From Gammaproteobacteria bacterium (lineage in GTDB: Bacteria > Pseudomonadota > Gammaproteobacteria > Pseudomonadales > Azotimanducaceae), in the NCBI GenBank assembly GCA_012960535.1, contig DUBB01000050.1, forward strand, positions 146,620 through 195,350: a stretch of DNA of 48,731 nucleotides, read 5' to 3'. The notes below the pieces were generated by a model. The model saw only the letters and a list, made by a program, of their open reading frames with translations. It was not told the DNA's origin and searched no databases. Numbering within the stretch: the stretch's first letter is position 1; every line of letters starts with the position of its first letter. The position numbers were made by a program, and so were the translations under genes. Positions 27,761-36,251 of the stretch are shown in pieces.

Positions 27761-29218
27761 TCAGTGGCTGCTGCCATTTCTAATGATCTGGATATATCCC
27801 TTTGTGCCCTGGATAAATGTAGCAACAGAGATTTTTTCGTTAGTACCATGAAATCCACTGACATCTTCAGCTGCCAGTACGAACGGGTTAAAGCGGTAGG
27901 CGTTGTCTGCTACTTTACCATAGTGTTTGCTGTCCGAACCGGCAACCATCAGGCCTGGCGCAACGGCGATATCACCGTATACCTCGCGCATGCTTTGCGC
28001 GATCTGTTCAAACGCGGGTGTGTCCCAGGCTGATACCGCAGAGGCATTTACGCCGCCTCGATTACGCACTGTTATTGTGTCACTGGCAACGGTATCGGTT
28101 ACAAACGCTACGATGCTTTCGGTATTGTCTCTTGGATGTATACGGAAATTAACGGTAGCAACCGCCTCGATTGGCAGGACGTTAGTTTTGATACTGCCGG
28201 ATAACATGGTGGGCGCAGTCGTTGTCCTGAGCATGGCATTGGTTGTCGGCGACGCGCTCAGTTGTTTTTCTATGAGTTGACTGAACAACCATGGGTTGGC
28301 AAATAGTGCTTTCGTTGAAAATGGCATATAGCGGCTGATGACGTCGAACATTTTTGCGCTCAGACCTTCAAGGCCACCAGGGATGGGGTTTTCATGCAAA
28401 CGGGTAATAGCCTGGGCCAGATCGGTGATGGCACTGTTACTGGGTGGCATGGAAGAGTGTCCGCCCGCTGCGGTAGCGACTATATCGAGCGTGATGCTGC
28501 CTTTTTCTGCGACGTTGATGGCCGCAACCAGGGTATTCACGCCTGGGAACATCCCTTTGAATAGGAACGATCCTTCATCCAGAGACCAGGCTAACTGGAC
28601 CTGCGTCTCCTTGAGAAAGGCAGTCACAGCCGCCGCACCTTCAGGGCCACCTATTTCCTCGTCGTGACCAAAGCTTAGATAAATAGTCCGAGCGGGTTTA
28701 AAGCCATCCTTGAGCAGGTAAGTCACCGCTTCGAGCATACCAATGACACCACTTTTATCGTCAAGCGCACCTCTTCCCCAGATTTCGCCGTTCACAGACT
28801 CACCTGCGAAAGGGGGGTGTGTCCACTTGTGTTCAGAGCCTGGGATAACGGGCACAACGTCGTAGTGACCAGTGAGCAGAATGGGTTGCAACTGATTATC
28901 GCTACCCTGCCACTTGTAGAGCATGGTTTGATTCAACATAACCAGCGACAGCTGCGAGTTCACTTCCGGGTAAGTGGCTTTTGCCCAGTCAATAAAGCGC
29001 TGGAATTCCAGGTCCTGTTTTTCTGAGGAGGATTGATGAGAAACAGTTTGAAAAGTAATGGCCTGGGATAGATGCTCTGCAAGCGCTAATTCATCGAGAT
29101 CAATGTTGACCTGGGTGATATCAGCGAAGGGGGGTGGCGCGTGCAGCAGGGTCCGAATCACTACCACAGCAGTGCTGAGTATTAACACAGCTGTAATTAC
29201 AAGTGTCAGCTTCTTCAT
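27761..29218 (-). CDS. M20-family metallopeptidase, PM20D1/carboxypeptidase S-like
   Basis: 485 residues with an N-terminal membrane anchor/signal (about 4-21). Metal-site motifs in order: LTGHYDVVPV (His, catalytic Asp), GRGALDDKSG (bridging Asp), GHDEEIGG (Glu-Glu), and C-terminal GFHGTNEKI. Total length and N-anchor match PM20D1 proteins, which condense or hydrolyse N-acyl amino acids. Bacterial function is unknown. Faces the ThDP gene convergently with a 92-bp gap. AAGGAA precedes the ATG. Confidence 0.87.
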   Translation of the reverse strand: MKKLTLVITAVLILSTAVVVIRTLLHAPPPFADITQVNIDLDELALAEHLSQAITFQTVSHQSSSEKQDLEFQRFIDWAKATYPEVNSQLSLVMLNQTMLYKWQGSDNQLQPILLTGHYDVVPVIPGSEHKWTHPPFAGESVNGEIWGRGALDDKSGVIGMLEAVTYLLKDGFKPARTIYLSFGHDEEIGGPEGAAAVTAFLKETQVQLAWSLDEGSFLFKGMFPGVNTLVAAINVAEKGSITLDIVATAAGGHSSMPPSNSAITDLAQAITRLHENPIPGGLEGLSAKMFDVISRYMPFSTKALFANPWLFSQLIEKQLSASPTTNAMLRTTTAPTMLSGSIKTNVLPIEAVATVNFRIHPRDNTESIVAFVTDTVASDTITVRNRGGVNASAVSAWDTPAFEQIAQSMREVYGDIAVAPGLMVAGSDSKHYGKVADNAYRFNPFVLAAEDVSGFHGTNEKISVATFIQGTKGYIQIIRNGSSH

Positions 29219-29405
29219 GGGATGGTTTCCTTAGGGGATGAAAGTCCTTTCGGCTGGCTTGAGTCCCGCCAGGCGAAGGGCCCGGTTTCAGGCTGATTTG
29301 CCAGTTGGCAGCGATGTCAGACAGCTGCCGGCAGTGGTAAAACAGCCCTTAGTTTGGCTATCGCATTGAATTCCGGGCCAGTTCTGCTTAGATAACAGGT
29401 AAGGC

Positions 29406-30080
29406 TTACCAGGAATTAACATGCATAATGTTCTCGACAGGTGGACGATAGGCTGGTTTGAAATTAGTGCCCTTGGTATAAGCAAGAGGTATCAGCGCCA
29501 CCTGCATAAAGTCATCAAATGGGATATTCAGCAGGTCCGCGATCGCTTTTTCGTGCATCAGATGAAGTGTGGTCCAGGCGCTGCCCAAGCCCCGGGCTCT
29601 GGCTGCCAGCATGAAGTTCCAGGCAGCAGGAATCACTGAGCCAAGCGTTGCTGTTTGTGATAATACATTAGCGCCAGCTTCATTATCTGTTCGGCCGGCA
29701 ATGCAGGGGATCATCAGTACCGGTGCTTTACCCATATTGTCGGCCAGGAAATCAGCTGACGAAGCAGAGCGAGTCTGGCTGGCCGTGAGGTCATGGTCGC
29801 TGCTATCTGCATGTAGCTTATGAATAGCAACCGGCATTTCCTTATAGATAGAAAAGGCCTGCTGGTAATAACGCCCGATTTCTGCGCGTTTATCCGGGTC
29901 TGTGACGAATACGAACTGCCAACCCTGGGCATTGGAACCGGTCGGTGCCTGTACGGCGAGTTCCATGCATTCGTTTATCAGGTCCATGGAAACAGGACGA
30001 TCAAAGTCCAGTCTTTTGCGCACAGCTCTGGTTGTGCTTAATAGCTCGTCATTGCTGAGTCCTAGCTGTTCATGTGCCAT
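29406..30080 (-). CDS. Nitroreductase family protein
   Basis: FMN-dependent reductase of 224 residues. TTRAVRKRLDFDRPVS near 17 carries the FMN-phosphate arginines, QAPTGSNAQGWQFVFV near 50 is the typical helix-loop, and RARGLGSAWTTLHLM near 157 contacts FMN. Expected to reduce nitro compounds, quinones or enones with NAD(P)H. GGAG is 10 bp before the ATG. Same strand as the flanking MFS and M20 genes with gaps of about 105 and 187 bp, so operon status is unclear. Confidence 0.9.
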   Translation of the reverse strand: MAHEQLGLSNDELLSTTRAVRKRLDFDRPVSMDLINECMELAVQAPTGSNAQGWQFVFVTDPDKRAEIGRYYQQAFSIYKEMPVAIHKLHADSSDHDLTASQTRSASSADFLADNMGKAPVLMIPCIAGRTDNEAGANVLSQTATLGSVIPAAWNFMLAARARGLGSAWTTLHLMHEKAIADLLNIPFDDFMQVALIPLAYTKGTNFKPAYRPPVENIMHVNSW

Positions 30081-30185
30081 TGGTTTATCACTCCTGTGTT
30101 ATTGCGATGTTGTCGGGTATTTTACGCTTATTTTTCTCGCCATAGATACTTGTCCGGGAAGGTTTTCAGCCGCAGTGCCTGTTGG

Positions 30186-31517
30186 TTATCGCTGGGTTTT
30201 TCTGGGCTCTCCCATGTTTCTGATATCAGCGCTGAGCAGTGCAAAAAAAGGCGTTATGATCATAAAGAACCCAATACTGATGAATAGGGTGGTCACCCCG
30301 GCAAAATCAATAAACCAGCCGGAGAAACCCTGCGATAAGGGTTGCAGGCCCATGACCGCCAGCATGACCAGACTCATGACTCGACCAATGTACTCAAGTG
30401 AGACTCTTTTCTGTACCCAGGTCATAAATACAATGCTGCTGTAGCCCGTAAGAACCCCCATGGTGGTCATCAGCAGTATGCCTTGCTGATCGCTGGTAAT
30501 AGCGGCTATCAGTAGGGTGCCAAAGCCTCGAACAATGGCCAGAGTCATGACAACAGGTCCCAGTAATGCTGCTGCTGGTGTGGCGACGGCGGCAAGTAGG
30601 GAACCAAATACAGCGCCTAAACCCTGCGCTGACATTAATATGCCAAAGGATCTCATACCATTGAGGTTGTCATCGGCCAGGACCGGCATACCAACCATCT
30701 GCGGCCCCATGGATACAAAGGTCGTGATGGTCATGTAAATGATAAAGGCTCTCAGCGAGGCATCCTGCCATACATAGGAAAAGCCATCTTGTATAGAAGT
30801 CATTATGCTGTCAGCCTGGTTTGGCTGTTTTGGTTCTGTTTCGAGCTTGATCAGCCACAGTGGAATCATGGAAACCATAATCAGCAGGACGTCGATAGCG
30901 TAGGCCAGACCGATACCTTGCATATCCGCTCGCCTGGGTAGATCTTCAATAGCGGGCCATGACCCAAGCAGTATCGCTTTAAAAGGCTCGGTAGACAGAT
31001 AAAGTACGGCAATACCGACCAAGGCGGGTGCCAGCGCAGAAATGAGCTGACTGGTGCTTCCTGTAATAGCGTTGGCCGGAGCCAGCTCCTCGCGTTTCAC
31101 AAGCAAGGGTAAAATAGCCATGCTGGCGGGCATACCGAAGGCGCCGATTACGCCCATTAACCCGGAAAAAACGTAAAGCCCAGCTATACTGATGGATTCG
31201 TTAAGAACCAGTGCCGTCATCAGAAGTAAAAGTAGCATAAAGGCAACCCGGGAAACTTTCATCATTAGCAGTGGCGAGAAACGGTCACTCAGGGCCCCGC
31301 CGAACAGCAGCAGGAGAGCCCTGGGAATGCCTGCCACGGCCAGTACACCGCCTATGGTTGCTCTGTCTTCAGTCAGGTTCATGATCAGAAAGGGCATACC
31401 CACGAACAGGAAGAAATCTCCCATCATGGCGACAAGGGAACCAAACCATAGAAGGCGAAAATTTCGATTTCGAAATAAATTGAAGCGCTGTTTCAGTTTG
31501 TTTTTATTTAGTAACAC
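30186..31517 (-). CDS. MFS transporter, probable drug/siderophore exporter
   Basis: 443 residues and 12 predicted TM helices, of the MFS_3/EntS type. It starts LLNKNKLKQRFNLFRNRNFR followed by TM1 LLWFGSLVAMMGDFFLFVG; the loop GGALSDRFSPLLMMKVSR is the MFS motif between TM2 and TM3. Start codon is GTG, with no strong ribosome site, so the exact start is moderate. A TetR gene is transcribed divergently 254 bp away and is the natural repressor. Substrate unknown. Confidence 0.87.
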   Translation of the reverse strand: MLLNKNKLKQRFNLFRNRNFRLLWFGSLVAMMGDFFLFVGMPFLIMNLTEDRATIGGVLAVAGIPRALLLLFGGALSDRFSPLLMMKVSRVAFMLLLLLMTALVLNESISIAGLYVFSGLMGVIGAFGMPASMAILPLLVKREELAPANAITGSTSQLISALAPALVGIAVLYLSTEPFKAILLGSWPAIEDLPRRADMQGIGLAYAIDVLLIMVSMIPLWLIKLETEPKQPNQADSIMTSIQDGFSYVWQDASLRAFIIYMTITTFVSMGPQMVGMPVLADDNLNGMRSFGILMSAQGLGAVFGSLLAAVATPAAALLGPVVMTLAIVRGFGTLLIAAITSDQQGILLMTTMGVLTGYSSIVFMTWVQKRVSLEYIGRVMSLVMLAVMGLQPLSQGFSGWFIDFAGVTTLFISIGFFMIITPFFALLSADIRNMGEPRKTQR

Positions 31518-31644
31518 GTTAATTAAGCTACGCCCTGCGATAACCTATATATTTTTGTAAAAGCGTGATTCATTTTTCTCAGTTTGTTCTAGCCTAGTGG
31601 TTTTTCAACAGCAATGACATCATGCCATATTGTGGGCCTTTATT

Positions 31645-31673
31645 GCTGACCAAAGACGCTGACCAAAGACGCT
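31645..31673. repeat. 13-bp direct tandem repeat, 2 copies
   Basis: GCTGACCAAAGAC occurs twice without gap, then GCT. It lies in the MFS-TetR divergent region. The period is not a multiple of three, arguing the overlying frame is not coding there. Confidence 0.75.
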
Positions 31674-31771
31674 CTGGGTCTGGGCATCTTGTTAAGACGG
31701 GTAGATCATTTGATTTCACCAGGGTTATAAGGGAGTATTTAACGGCATTCATTAATTGTGTGGGCCACTCG

Positions 31772-32431
31772 GTGACGACAGCGGGAGTTCAAAGCAGAAC
31801 AAACAGAACTCGCCAGCACTTAATCCGTGCTGCAGAGTCTTTGTTCGTAAAAGATGGGCTGGAAAATGTTTCAATTAAGGCAATCATTCGAGAAGCAGGT
31901 CAGAAAAATGAATCCGCACTTCAGTACCACTTTACTAATCGTGAAGGGTTGATACGTGAGATTCAGATTCGGCGAGCGGGCCAGCTTGATGCCATACGCC
32001 AGCAGTTGCTGGATGAAACGTTAAGGGTTAATTCGGTACCTGATATTAGAAGTGTTTGCGAGGTCATCATCAGAACCCCTTTTCTATTGTGCAGGAAGGA
32101 CACAACCTTTCGCGATTACCTGGGCGTCTTTGGTCAGCGCTTGATAACATCCGGGGAGCCGGTCAGCCGGGTTCTGGCGCAGTTGAAAACAGAAAACCAG
32201 GATCAGTTATTTAATCTTCTGCGGGGGCATCTGGACCAATTGGATGACCATTTATTCACTATTCGACATGAGCAGATGTCAAGTTGGGTTGTCTTATCGA
32301 TGTCTGCCCGGGCGCGTGAGAAAAAGTCCTTTCAGGGCGCCAGAGCGGAATTTTTTTTCAATGATCTAGTGGATGTGACCGAGGCATTATTGCTGGCGCC
32401 AGTGTCTGTTAAGACGCAGCAATACATTTGA
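31772..32431 (+). CDS. TetR-family transcriptional regulator
   Basis: About 219 residues from a GTG at 31772. The open frame extends to ATG 31622, but that part is full of polar, unfamiliar sequence and a 13-bp duplication, so I excluded it; GTG 31760 is equally possible. The N-terminal HTH (RTRQHLIRAAESLFVKDG, then SIKAIIREAGQKNESALQYHF) is standard TetR, binding a palindromic operator. The C-terminal ligand domain is not classifiable. Divergent from the MFS gene, which it probably represses. Confident in family, not in the start. Confidence 0.85.
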   Translation: MTTAGVQSRTNRTRQHLIRAAESLFVKDGLENVSIKAIIREAGQKNESALQYHFTNREGLIREIQIRRAGQLDAIRQQLLDETLRVNSVPDIRSVCEVIIRTPFLLCRKDTTFRDYLGVFGQRLITSGEPVSRVLAQLKTENQDQLFNLLRGHLDQLDDHLFTIRHEQMSSWVVLSMSARAREKKSFQGARAEFFFNDLVDVTEALLLAPVSVKTQQYI

Positions 32432-32585
32432 AGTCATGAAGGCAATTGATATCGGCCCGTTAATTCAGGACAAAACCCAGCAGTCTGTATTGTGAATAGA
32501 CATTTTGTGCGGGCAGGACAGAAAACACCCATCAGGCCTCTGGCGCGGCTGTGTTTAACCATGACACCATCTAGCTGCCATGAAG

Positions 32586-33218
32586 CTATCGCCCTTCTGG
32601 TTTATAAAAAAACAGGTCCAGCAGTGCCGTGGTAAAACCTAAAATCAGGATGATCAGAAATCTCGGGTCGCTGAGATAAAGATTTGCTTCCACGGGGTAG
32701 GCAATGGTCTTGGTCATTGCCGCCAGCTTATATTCATGGCGAGGGCCCATGTCTGGATGGGTAATGATTTCTAGGAAACTGCGACGACTACGATAGCGAA
32801 ACAGGGCGGCAATATTCCAGCCCCTGGCCCCTTCTATACCCGAGATGTCAGCACTGAAACCAAGGCCGGAGGCGAAGAAGACGGGATGGCAGGCCCGGGC
32901 AAACAATTGCGGATACATGTGTTCCATATAATAATCTATATAATCGGACGCGGTGGCATCTTGGGTCATTGCGGGCATGGCCGGCGGATTCTCATTTAAA
33001 TCGATATTATTAACCATGAGAAACTGTCTCCCCGTATCATTTTCCAGAAATGAACGAAGATCTGTCAGGCGGTCTGCATCCAAACCACGTGATTGCAGAA
33101 CAACCATGGCCTCACTGATTTCCCGCTGGCTCAGTGGCCCGCCTAAATCGGTATACCACAGCGAGAATAACAACCCTATTCCGATTGGGGTTCCCCAGAG
33201 CAGTAATCGCTTGTTCAT
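32586..33218 (-). CDS. Small membrane protein with dimeric alpha-beta-barrel-like centre, unknown function
   Basis: 210 residues from ATG 33218, where GGAGA lies 7 bp upstream; the frame up to 33308 is unlikely. TM helix at about 5-21, a soluble centre, and a second TM at about 185-203 ending YKPEGR. The soluble part includes AALFRYRSRRSFLEIITHP and HEYKLAAMTKTIAYPVE, reminiscent of DUF1330-like dimeric barrels. So two helices would anchor one barrel domain outside or inside the membrane. I do not recognise a named family. Convergent with the TetR gene. Confidence 0.7.
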   Translation of the reverse strand: MNKRLLLWGTPIGIGLLFSLWYTDLGGPLSQREISEAMVVLQSRGLDADRLTDLRSFLENDTGRQFLMVNNIDLNENPPAMPAMTQDATASDYIDYYMEHMYPQLFARACHPVFFASGLGFSADISGIEGARGWNIAALFRYRSRRSFLEIITHPDMGPRHEYKLAAMTKTIAYPVEANLYLSDPRFLIILILGFTTALLDLFFYKPEGR

Positions 33219-33828
33219 GTCGTAGTCTCCGATGATGATCGCGTGTATAAGTGCAGGATACCGGTATAGTTCAGAACTTTTAGCTACCGGATGACGGACG
33301 CTGTCCATCTTAGTCGCATAAGTTTATCTGCGTTATTGTAGTCATTTAGCCAGTGTCGGGAAGGGCCTGTTCTCGCCGTCTGCAACCGAGCAGCCCGATT
33401 AATTTTCTGGTATAGCTGCTGAGCGTACCGGTGCCACGCTGGGTTAAGTCATAAATCCTAGCCATCCCAGCAAGGCTATTGTGCAGCGTGACCGGGACAC
33501 TGCAACATCGACGCAGTCTTTTCAGAGATTGGCACAGAAGCGCATAAAACCTAGCACATTTAAGCTATAAGATGATCCCGGCGTCTGATCTATTCTTTTT
33601 TCCTTGTTCTGCAACCCGCATCTCTTGCCTAGATCATGTTATAACACGCTGTACAGGTATAAACGGTCAGGCCGAGCTAGTAAAGATAGACTAACAGGAT
33701 TAATCGAGCCTCGGAGCAACTTTAAGGATGGCTGAATTAAACGCTGGTACTGGTCGAGGCGGGTTCTAGCGTACCGTAAATCATGGCATCAGACAGGCGT
33801 CAAACTGACCCAATGAGGGGGATTACTC
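33219..33828. other. Intergenic region, no feature recognised
   Basis: About 610 bp between the divergent starts of the membrane protein and the serine hydrolase. I saw no ORF with family likeness and no strong hairpin or repeat; promoters for both genes are expected here. Confidence 0.55.
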
Positions 33829-34983
33829 ATGACCCAATTAAAACAGCGAATCTCAGATTTGGTAATGGAGTTAGTCGAGACCGGTTCGGTACCGGGCATA
33901 GTCTGCGGTGTCGCTAACCGTGCTGGTACACAGTTGCAGGTGGCAGCGGGCGTGCAGAACAGCCAAACCCGGCAGAGCATGACTAACGAGTCTATTATTG
34001 CCATCGCGTCGATGACCAAACCGATCACTACCATGGCTGTATTACAGTTATTTGAGCAGGGCCTGATCGGCCTGGATAATCCGGTCTCAGACTATCTGCC
34101 TGAGCTGGCTGGGCTTGAACTGCGGGTAGGCTTTGATGAACAGGGCAGGCAACAGCTAAGGGCGCCTGATAAGGTGCCAACGCTGCGCCAGTTGCTTACC
34201 CACACCTCAGGTTTTGTCTATGAGGTTTGGAATAAAAATGCAGCCATAGCGCTAAGCCGGGGGCAGATTCAGAGCACATTTTCTGCAGATGGCCTGAATG
34301 TCCCCCTGGGCTTTGAGCCGGGAGAGCGATGGGAATATGGCATTGGTATCGACTGGGCCGGGCGAGTCGTGGAAAAGGTCAGCGGCAAAGCCCTTGATGT
34401 CTATTTTGATGACCATATTTTCTCGAAGTTAGGTATGAAGGATACGGCTTTTTCAGTTCCCCGCGATCAGCAGTTTCGCCATGCCGATGTTCATCGGCGA
34501 GGACCGGCTGGCTTTGTTGCAGAGCCCAGTTTCCCTGTCTCGGTCAGTGGAGGAGGAGGTCTTCAGTCCACTGTCAGCGACTACATTGAGTTTATGCGCT
34601 GCATTCTCAATATGGGCAGCGGCAACGGTAATACATTGCTTCAGCCGGACACCGTGGCATTGATGTTAGCCAATCAGATCGGTGATTTATCGGTGGGCCC
34701 TGTGCTGTCTCAGATGAGTGATATGAGCTGCGATTTTGATTTAACTTTTTCCGTGGGTGCGAAGTGGAGTCTTGGCTTTCTGCTCCATGAAGTACAGGCA
34801 CCTGCAGGTCGCATGCCTGGCAGTGTTTCCTGGGCAGGCTTGTTTAATTCATTTTTCTGGATTGATCCCGGCACTGACCTGTGCGCTGTGATTGCCACCC
34901 AACTGCTACCGTTCTGTGATCCGTTAGCAGTGCATATGCTCAGCGAGTTTGAACGTTTGATCTACAGCGAGTTGGGGGCTTAA
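33829..34983 (+). CDS. Serine hydrolase, class C beta-lactamase fold
   Basis: 384 residues, esterase/EstB-type. The catalytic S-x-x-K is SMTK near 64 in IASMTKPITTMAVLQLFEQG. The second motif is in WEYGIGIDWAGRVVEKVSGK near 170; instead of the beta-lactamase Y-x-N it has Y-G-I, as in esterases of this group. No signal peptide, so cytoplasmic. GAGGGG 8 bp before the ATG. It ends in a 4-bp overlap with the oppositely oriented long GST gene. Confidence 0.88.
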   Translation: MTQLKQRISDLVMELVETGSVPGIVCGVANRAGTQLQVAAGVQNSQTRQSMTNESIIAIASMTKPITTMAVLQLFEQGLIGLDNPVSDYLPELAGLELRVGFDEQGRQQLRAPDKVPTLRQLLTHTSGFVYEVWNKNAAIALSRGQIQSTFSADGLNVPLGFEPGERWEYGIGIDWAGRVVEKVSGKALDVYFDDHIFSKLGMKDTAFSVPRDQQFRHADVHRRGPAGFVAEPSFPVSVSGGGGLQSTVSDYIEFMRCILNMGSGNGNTLLQPDTVALMLANQIGDLSVGPVLSQMSDMSCDFDLTFSVGAKWSLGFLLHEVQAPAGRMPGSVSWAGLFNSFFWIDPGTDLCAVIATQLLPFCDPLAVHMLSEFERLIYSELGA

Positions 34984-36116
34984 GCGACCACCAGGCGGTT
35001 ATTAACCCGTTCGATGCAGGCTTTCACCGGCACCGAAACCAGCTCCCTGCTCAGGCTATCACCCAGCATCTGATTCACCCGGGCCTGGTTGTCCGGCCCC
35101 AGGGATTGAAAATAACGCTGCGATCTCTGTAATAACCAGATAGCGTAAAGGCGTCCACGAACCGGGTAGGTCGTCCCTTTATATTCAATCTGCTGATTGG
35201 CCAGAAGGGGTTGGTCCTGGTCTTTATCAAAAATGTGTCCGCTTGCTGGTTTTATCTCTTCAATCAATTGATTAAATGCCAGAGCATCGAGCACAAACTG
35301 CTGACCAAAGTGATCGCATATATAGTGCAGAACGCGCATGGCTGTGTCGGGCACCTGATCATCGGCGGGGTACTCAATAGCCCGATCAAAAAACTCAGGT
35401 GATTGAACCTCGGGTACGATCATGTGCTCTATCCATCGAAATACCCTGGGTGCGTTATCCTGCATAAGGCGTAAACCTGCCGGATCACGGCCCAGATGAG
35501 CATGCACAGCGCCCATGATGGCATAGTCAGCTGCAGATGGATGCCCGCCAAGAAAATAAGGATGCTCTACCAGGTGGTTCTCTATTACAGCCAGTAATCC
35601 CAGGTATTGTTGGTCCAGGTTCGTTTTAACAGATTCAGTTGCCTGTGGCAGGCCATGCCTCATCATACGATCAGCGATCAGATTGCCATACTTCATGAGG
35701 TCCTCATCTGATCCCTGGGGTCGGAACGAACGGCCGAAATCCATCTTTACGAAGCGGAGGTTTGCATCGAATAACCAGCGATGCTTCCAGGCCAGCTGGA
35801 GCAGGCCCTCGCTTGCCAGCAGTTCCATGAGATGTACGAAGACTCGCTGGCAGGGTGTTGTCGGTATCGCTGGAAGTTCAGGGAAACGCAGCTCCAGGAA
35901 GTCCAGTATGGTCACACTATCCTGGAGTACGATGTTATCGGGCGTCAGTAGTTGAGGGATGCGGGCGCTGCCTGATCCAGGGCGGATTTTCTCACGAAAC
36001 TGAGGGTCGCTGGGCAGGCGCTCAGCAAAGGGTATGCCCTTTTTGCGTAGGTAAGATCGTGTTTTAGCCGTGTAGTAGGATGCATAAGATCCATAAAGTA
36101 GGTATTGGTCGTCCAT
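34980..36116 (-). CDS. GST-domain protein with C-terminal extension
   Basis: 378 residues, much longer than a standard GST (about 200-230). The thioredoxin-like domain at 1-80 reads LYGSYASYYTAKTRSYLRKKGI, with IPQLLTPDNIVLQDS as the cis-Pro and Ser-binding region. A helical C-domain follows (FLGGHPSAADYAIMG near 187). About 150 extra residues at the end (from about 240) are not recognised and include YPVRGRLYAIWLLQRSQRYF. GAAGGA precedes the ATG; a 9-bp repeat array lies just upstream. Catalytic residue and substrate are unclear. Confidence 0.83.
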   Translation of the reverse strand: MDDQYLLYGSYASYYTAKTRSYLRKKGIPFAERLPSDPQFREKIRPGSGSARIPQLLTPDNIVLQDSVTILDFLELRFPELPAIPTTPCQRVFVHLMELLASEGLLQLAWKHRWLFDANLRFVKMDFGRSFRPQGSDEDLMKYGNLIADRMMRHGLPQATESVKTNLDQQYLGLLAVIENHLVEHPYFLGGHPSAADYAIMGAVHAHLGRDPAGLRLMQDNAPRVFRWIEHMIVPEVQSPEFFDRAIEYPADDQVPDTAMRVLHYICDHFGQQFVLDALAFNQLIEEIKPASGHIFDKDQDQPLLANQQIEYKGTTYPVRGRLYAIWLLQRSQRYFQSLGPDNQARVNQMLGDSLSRELVSVPVKACIERVNNRLVVA

Positions 36117-36134
36117 TTACATCCTTCTTTTAGA

Positions 36135-36167
36135 TTGAATGGGTTGAATGGGTTGAATGGGTGGAAT
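36135..36167. repeat. 9-bp tandem repeat, 3 copies plus partial
   Basis: TTGAATGGG repeated at 36135, 36144 and 36153, then TGGAAT. Lies 19 bp upstream of the GST start. The 9-bp period gives a spurious PFN tripeptide on the minus strand. Confidence 0.8.
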
Positions 36168-36251
36168 AAAAAGACGGCTGATTGGCTGCCCGTCTGCGCA
36201 ATAGATAACCGCCTGTGCATTGCTCACAGATTACCCTTAACGGCGGTGAAC

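Noticed and set aside
31622..31771. N-terminal extension of the TetR frame from the ATG at 31622
   Set aside because: Extra 50 residues unlike TetR, and a 13-bp duplication not divisible by three lies inside it.
32523..32557. AAACAC...GTGTTT pairing downstream of the TetR gene as a terminator
   Set aside because: Only 6 bp stem with a long loop and no T-run.
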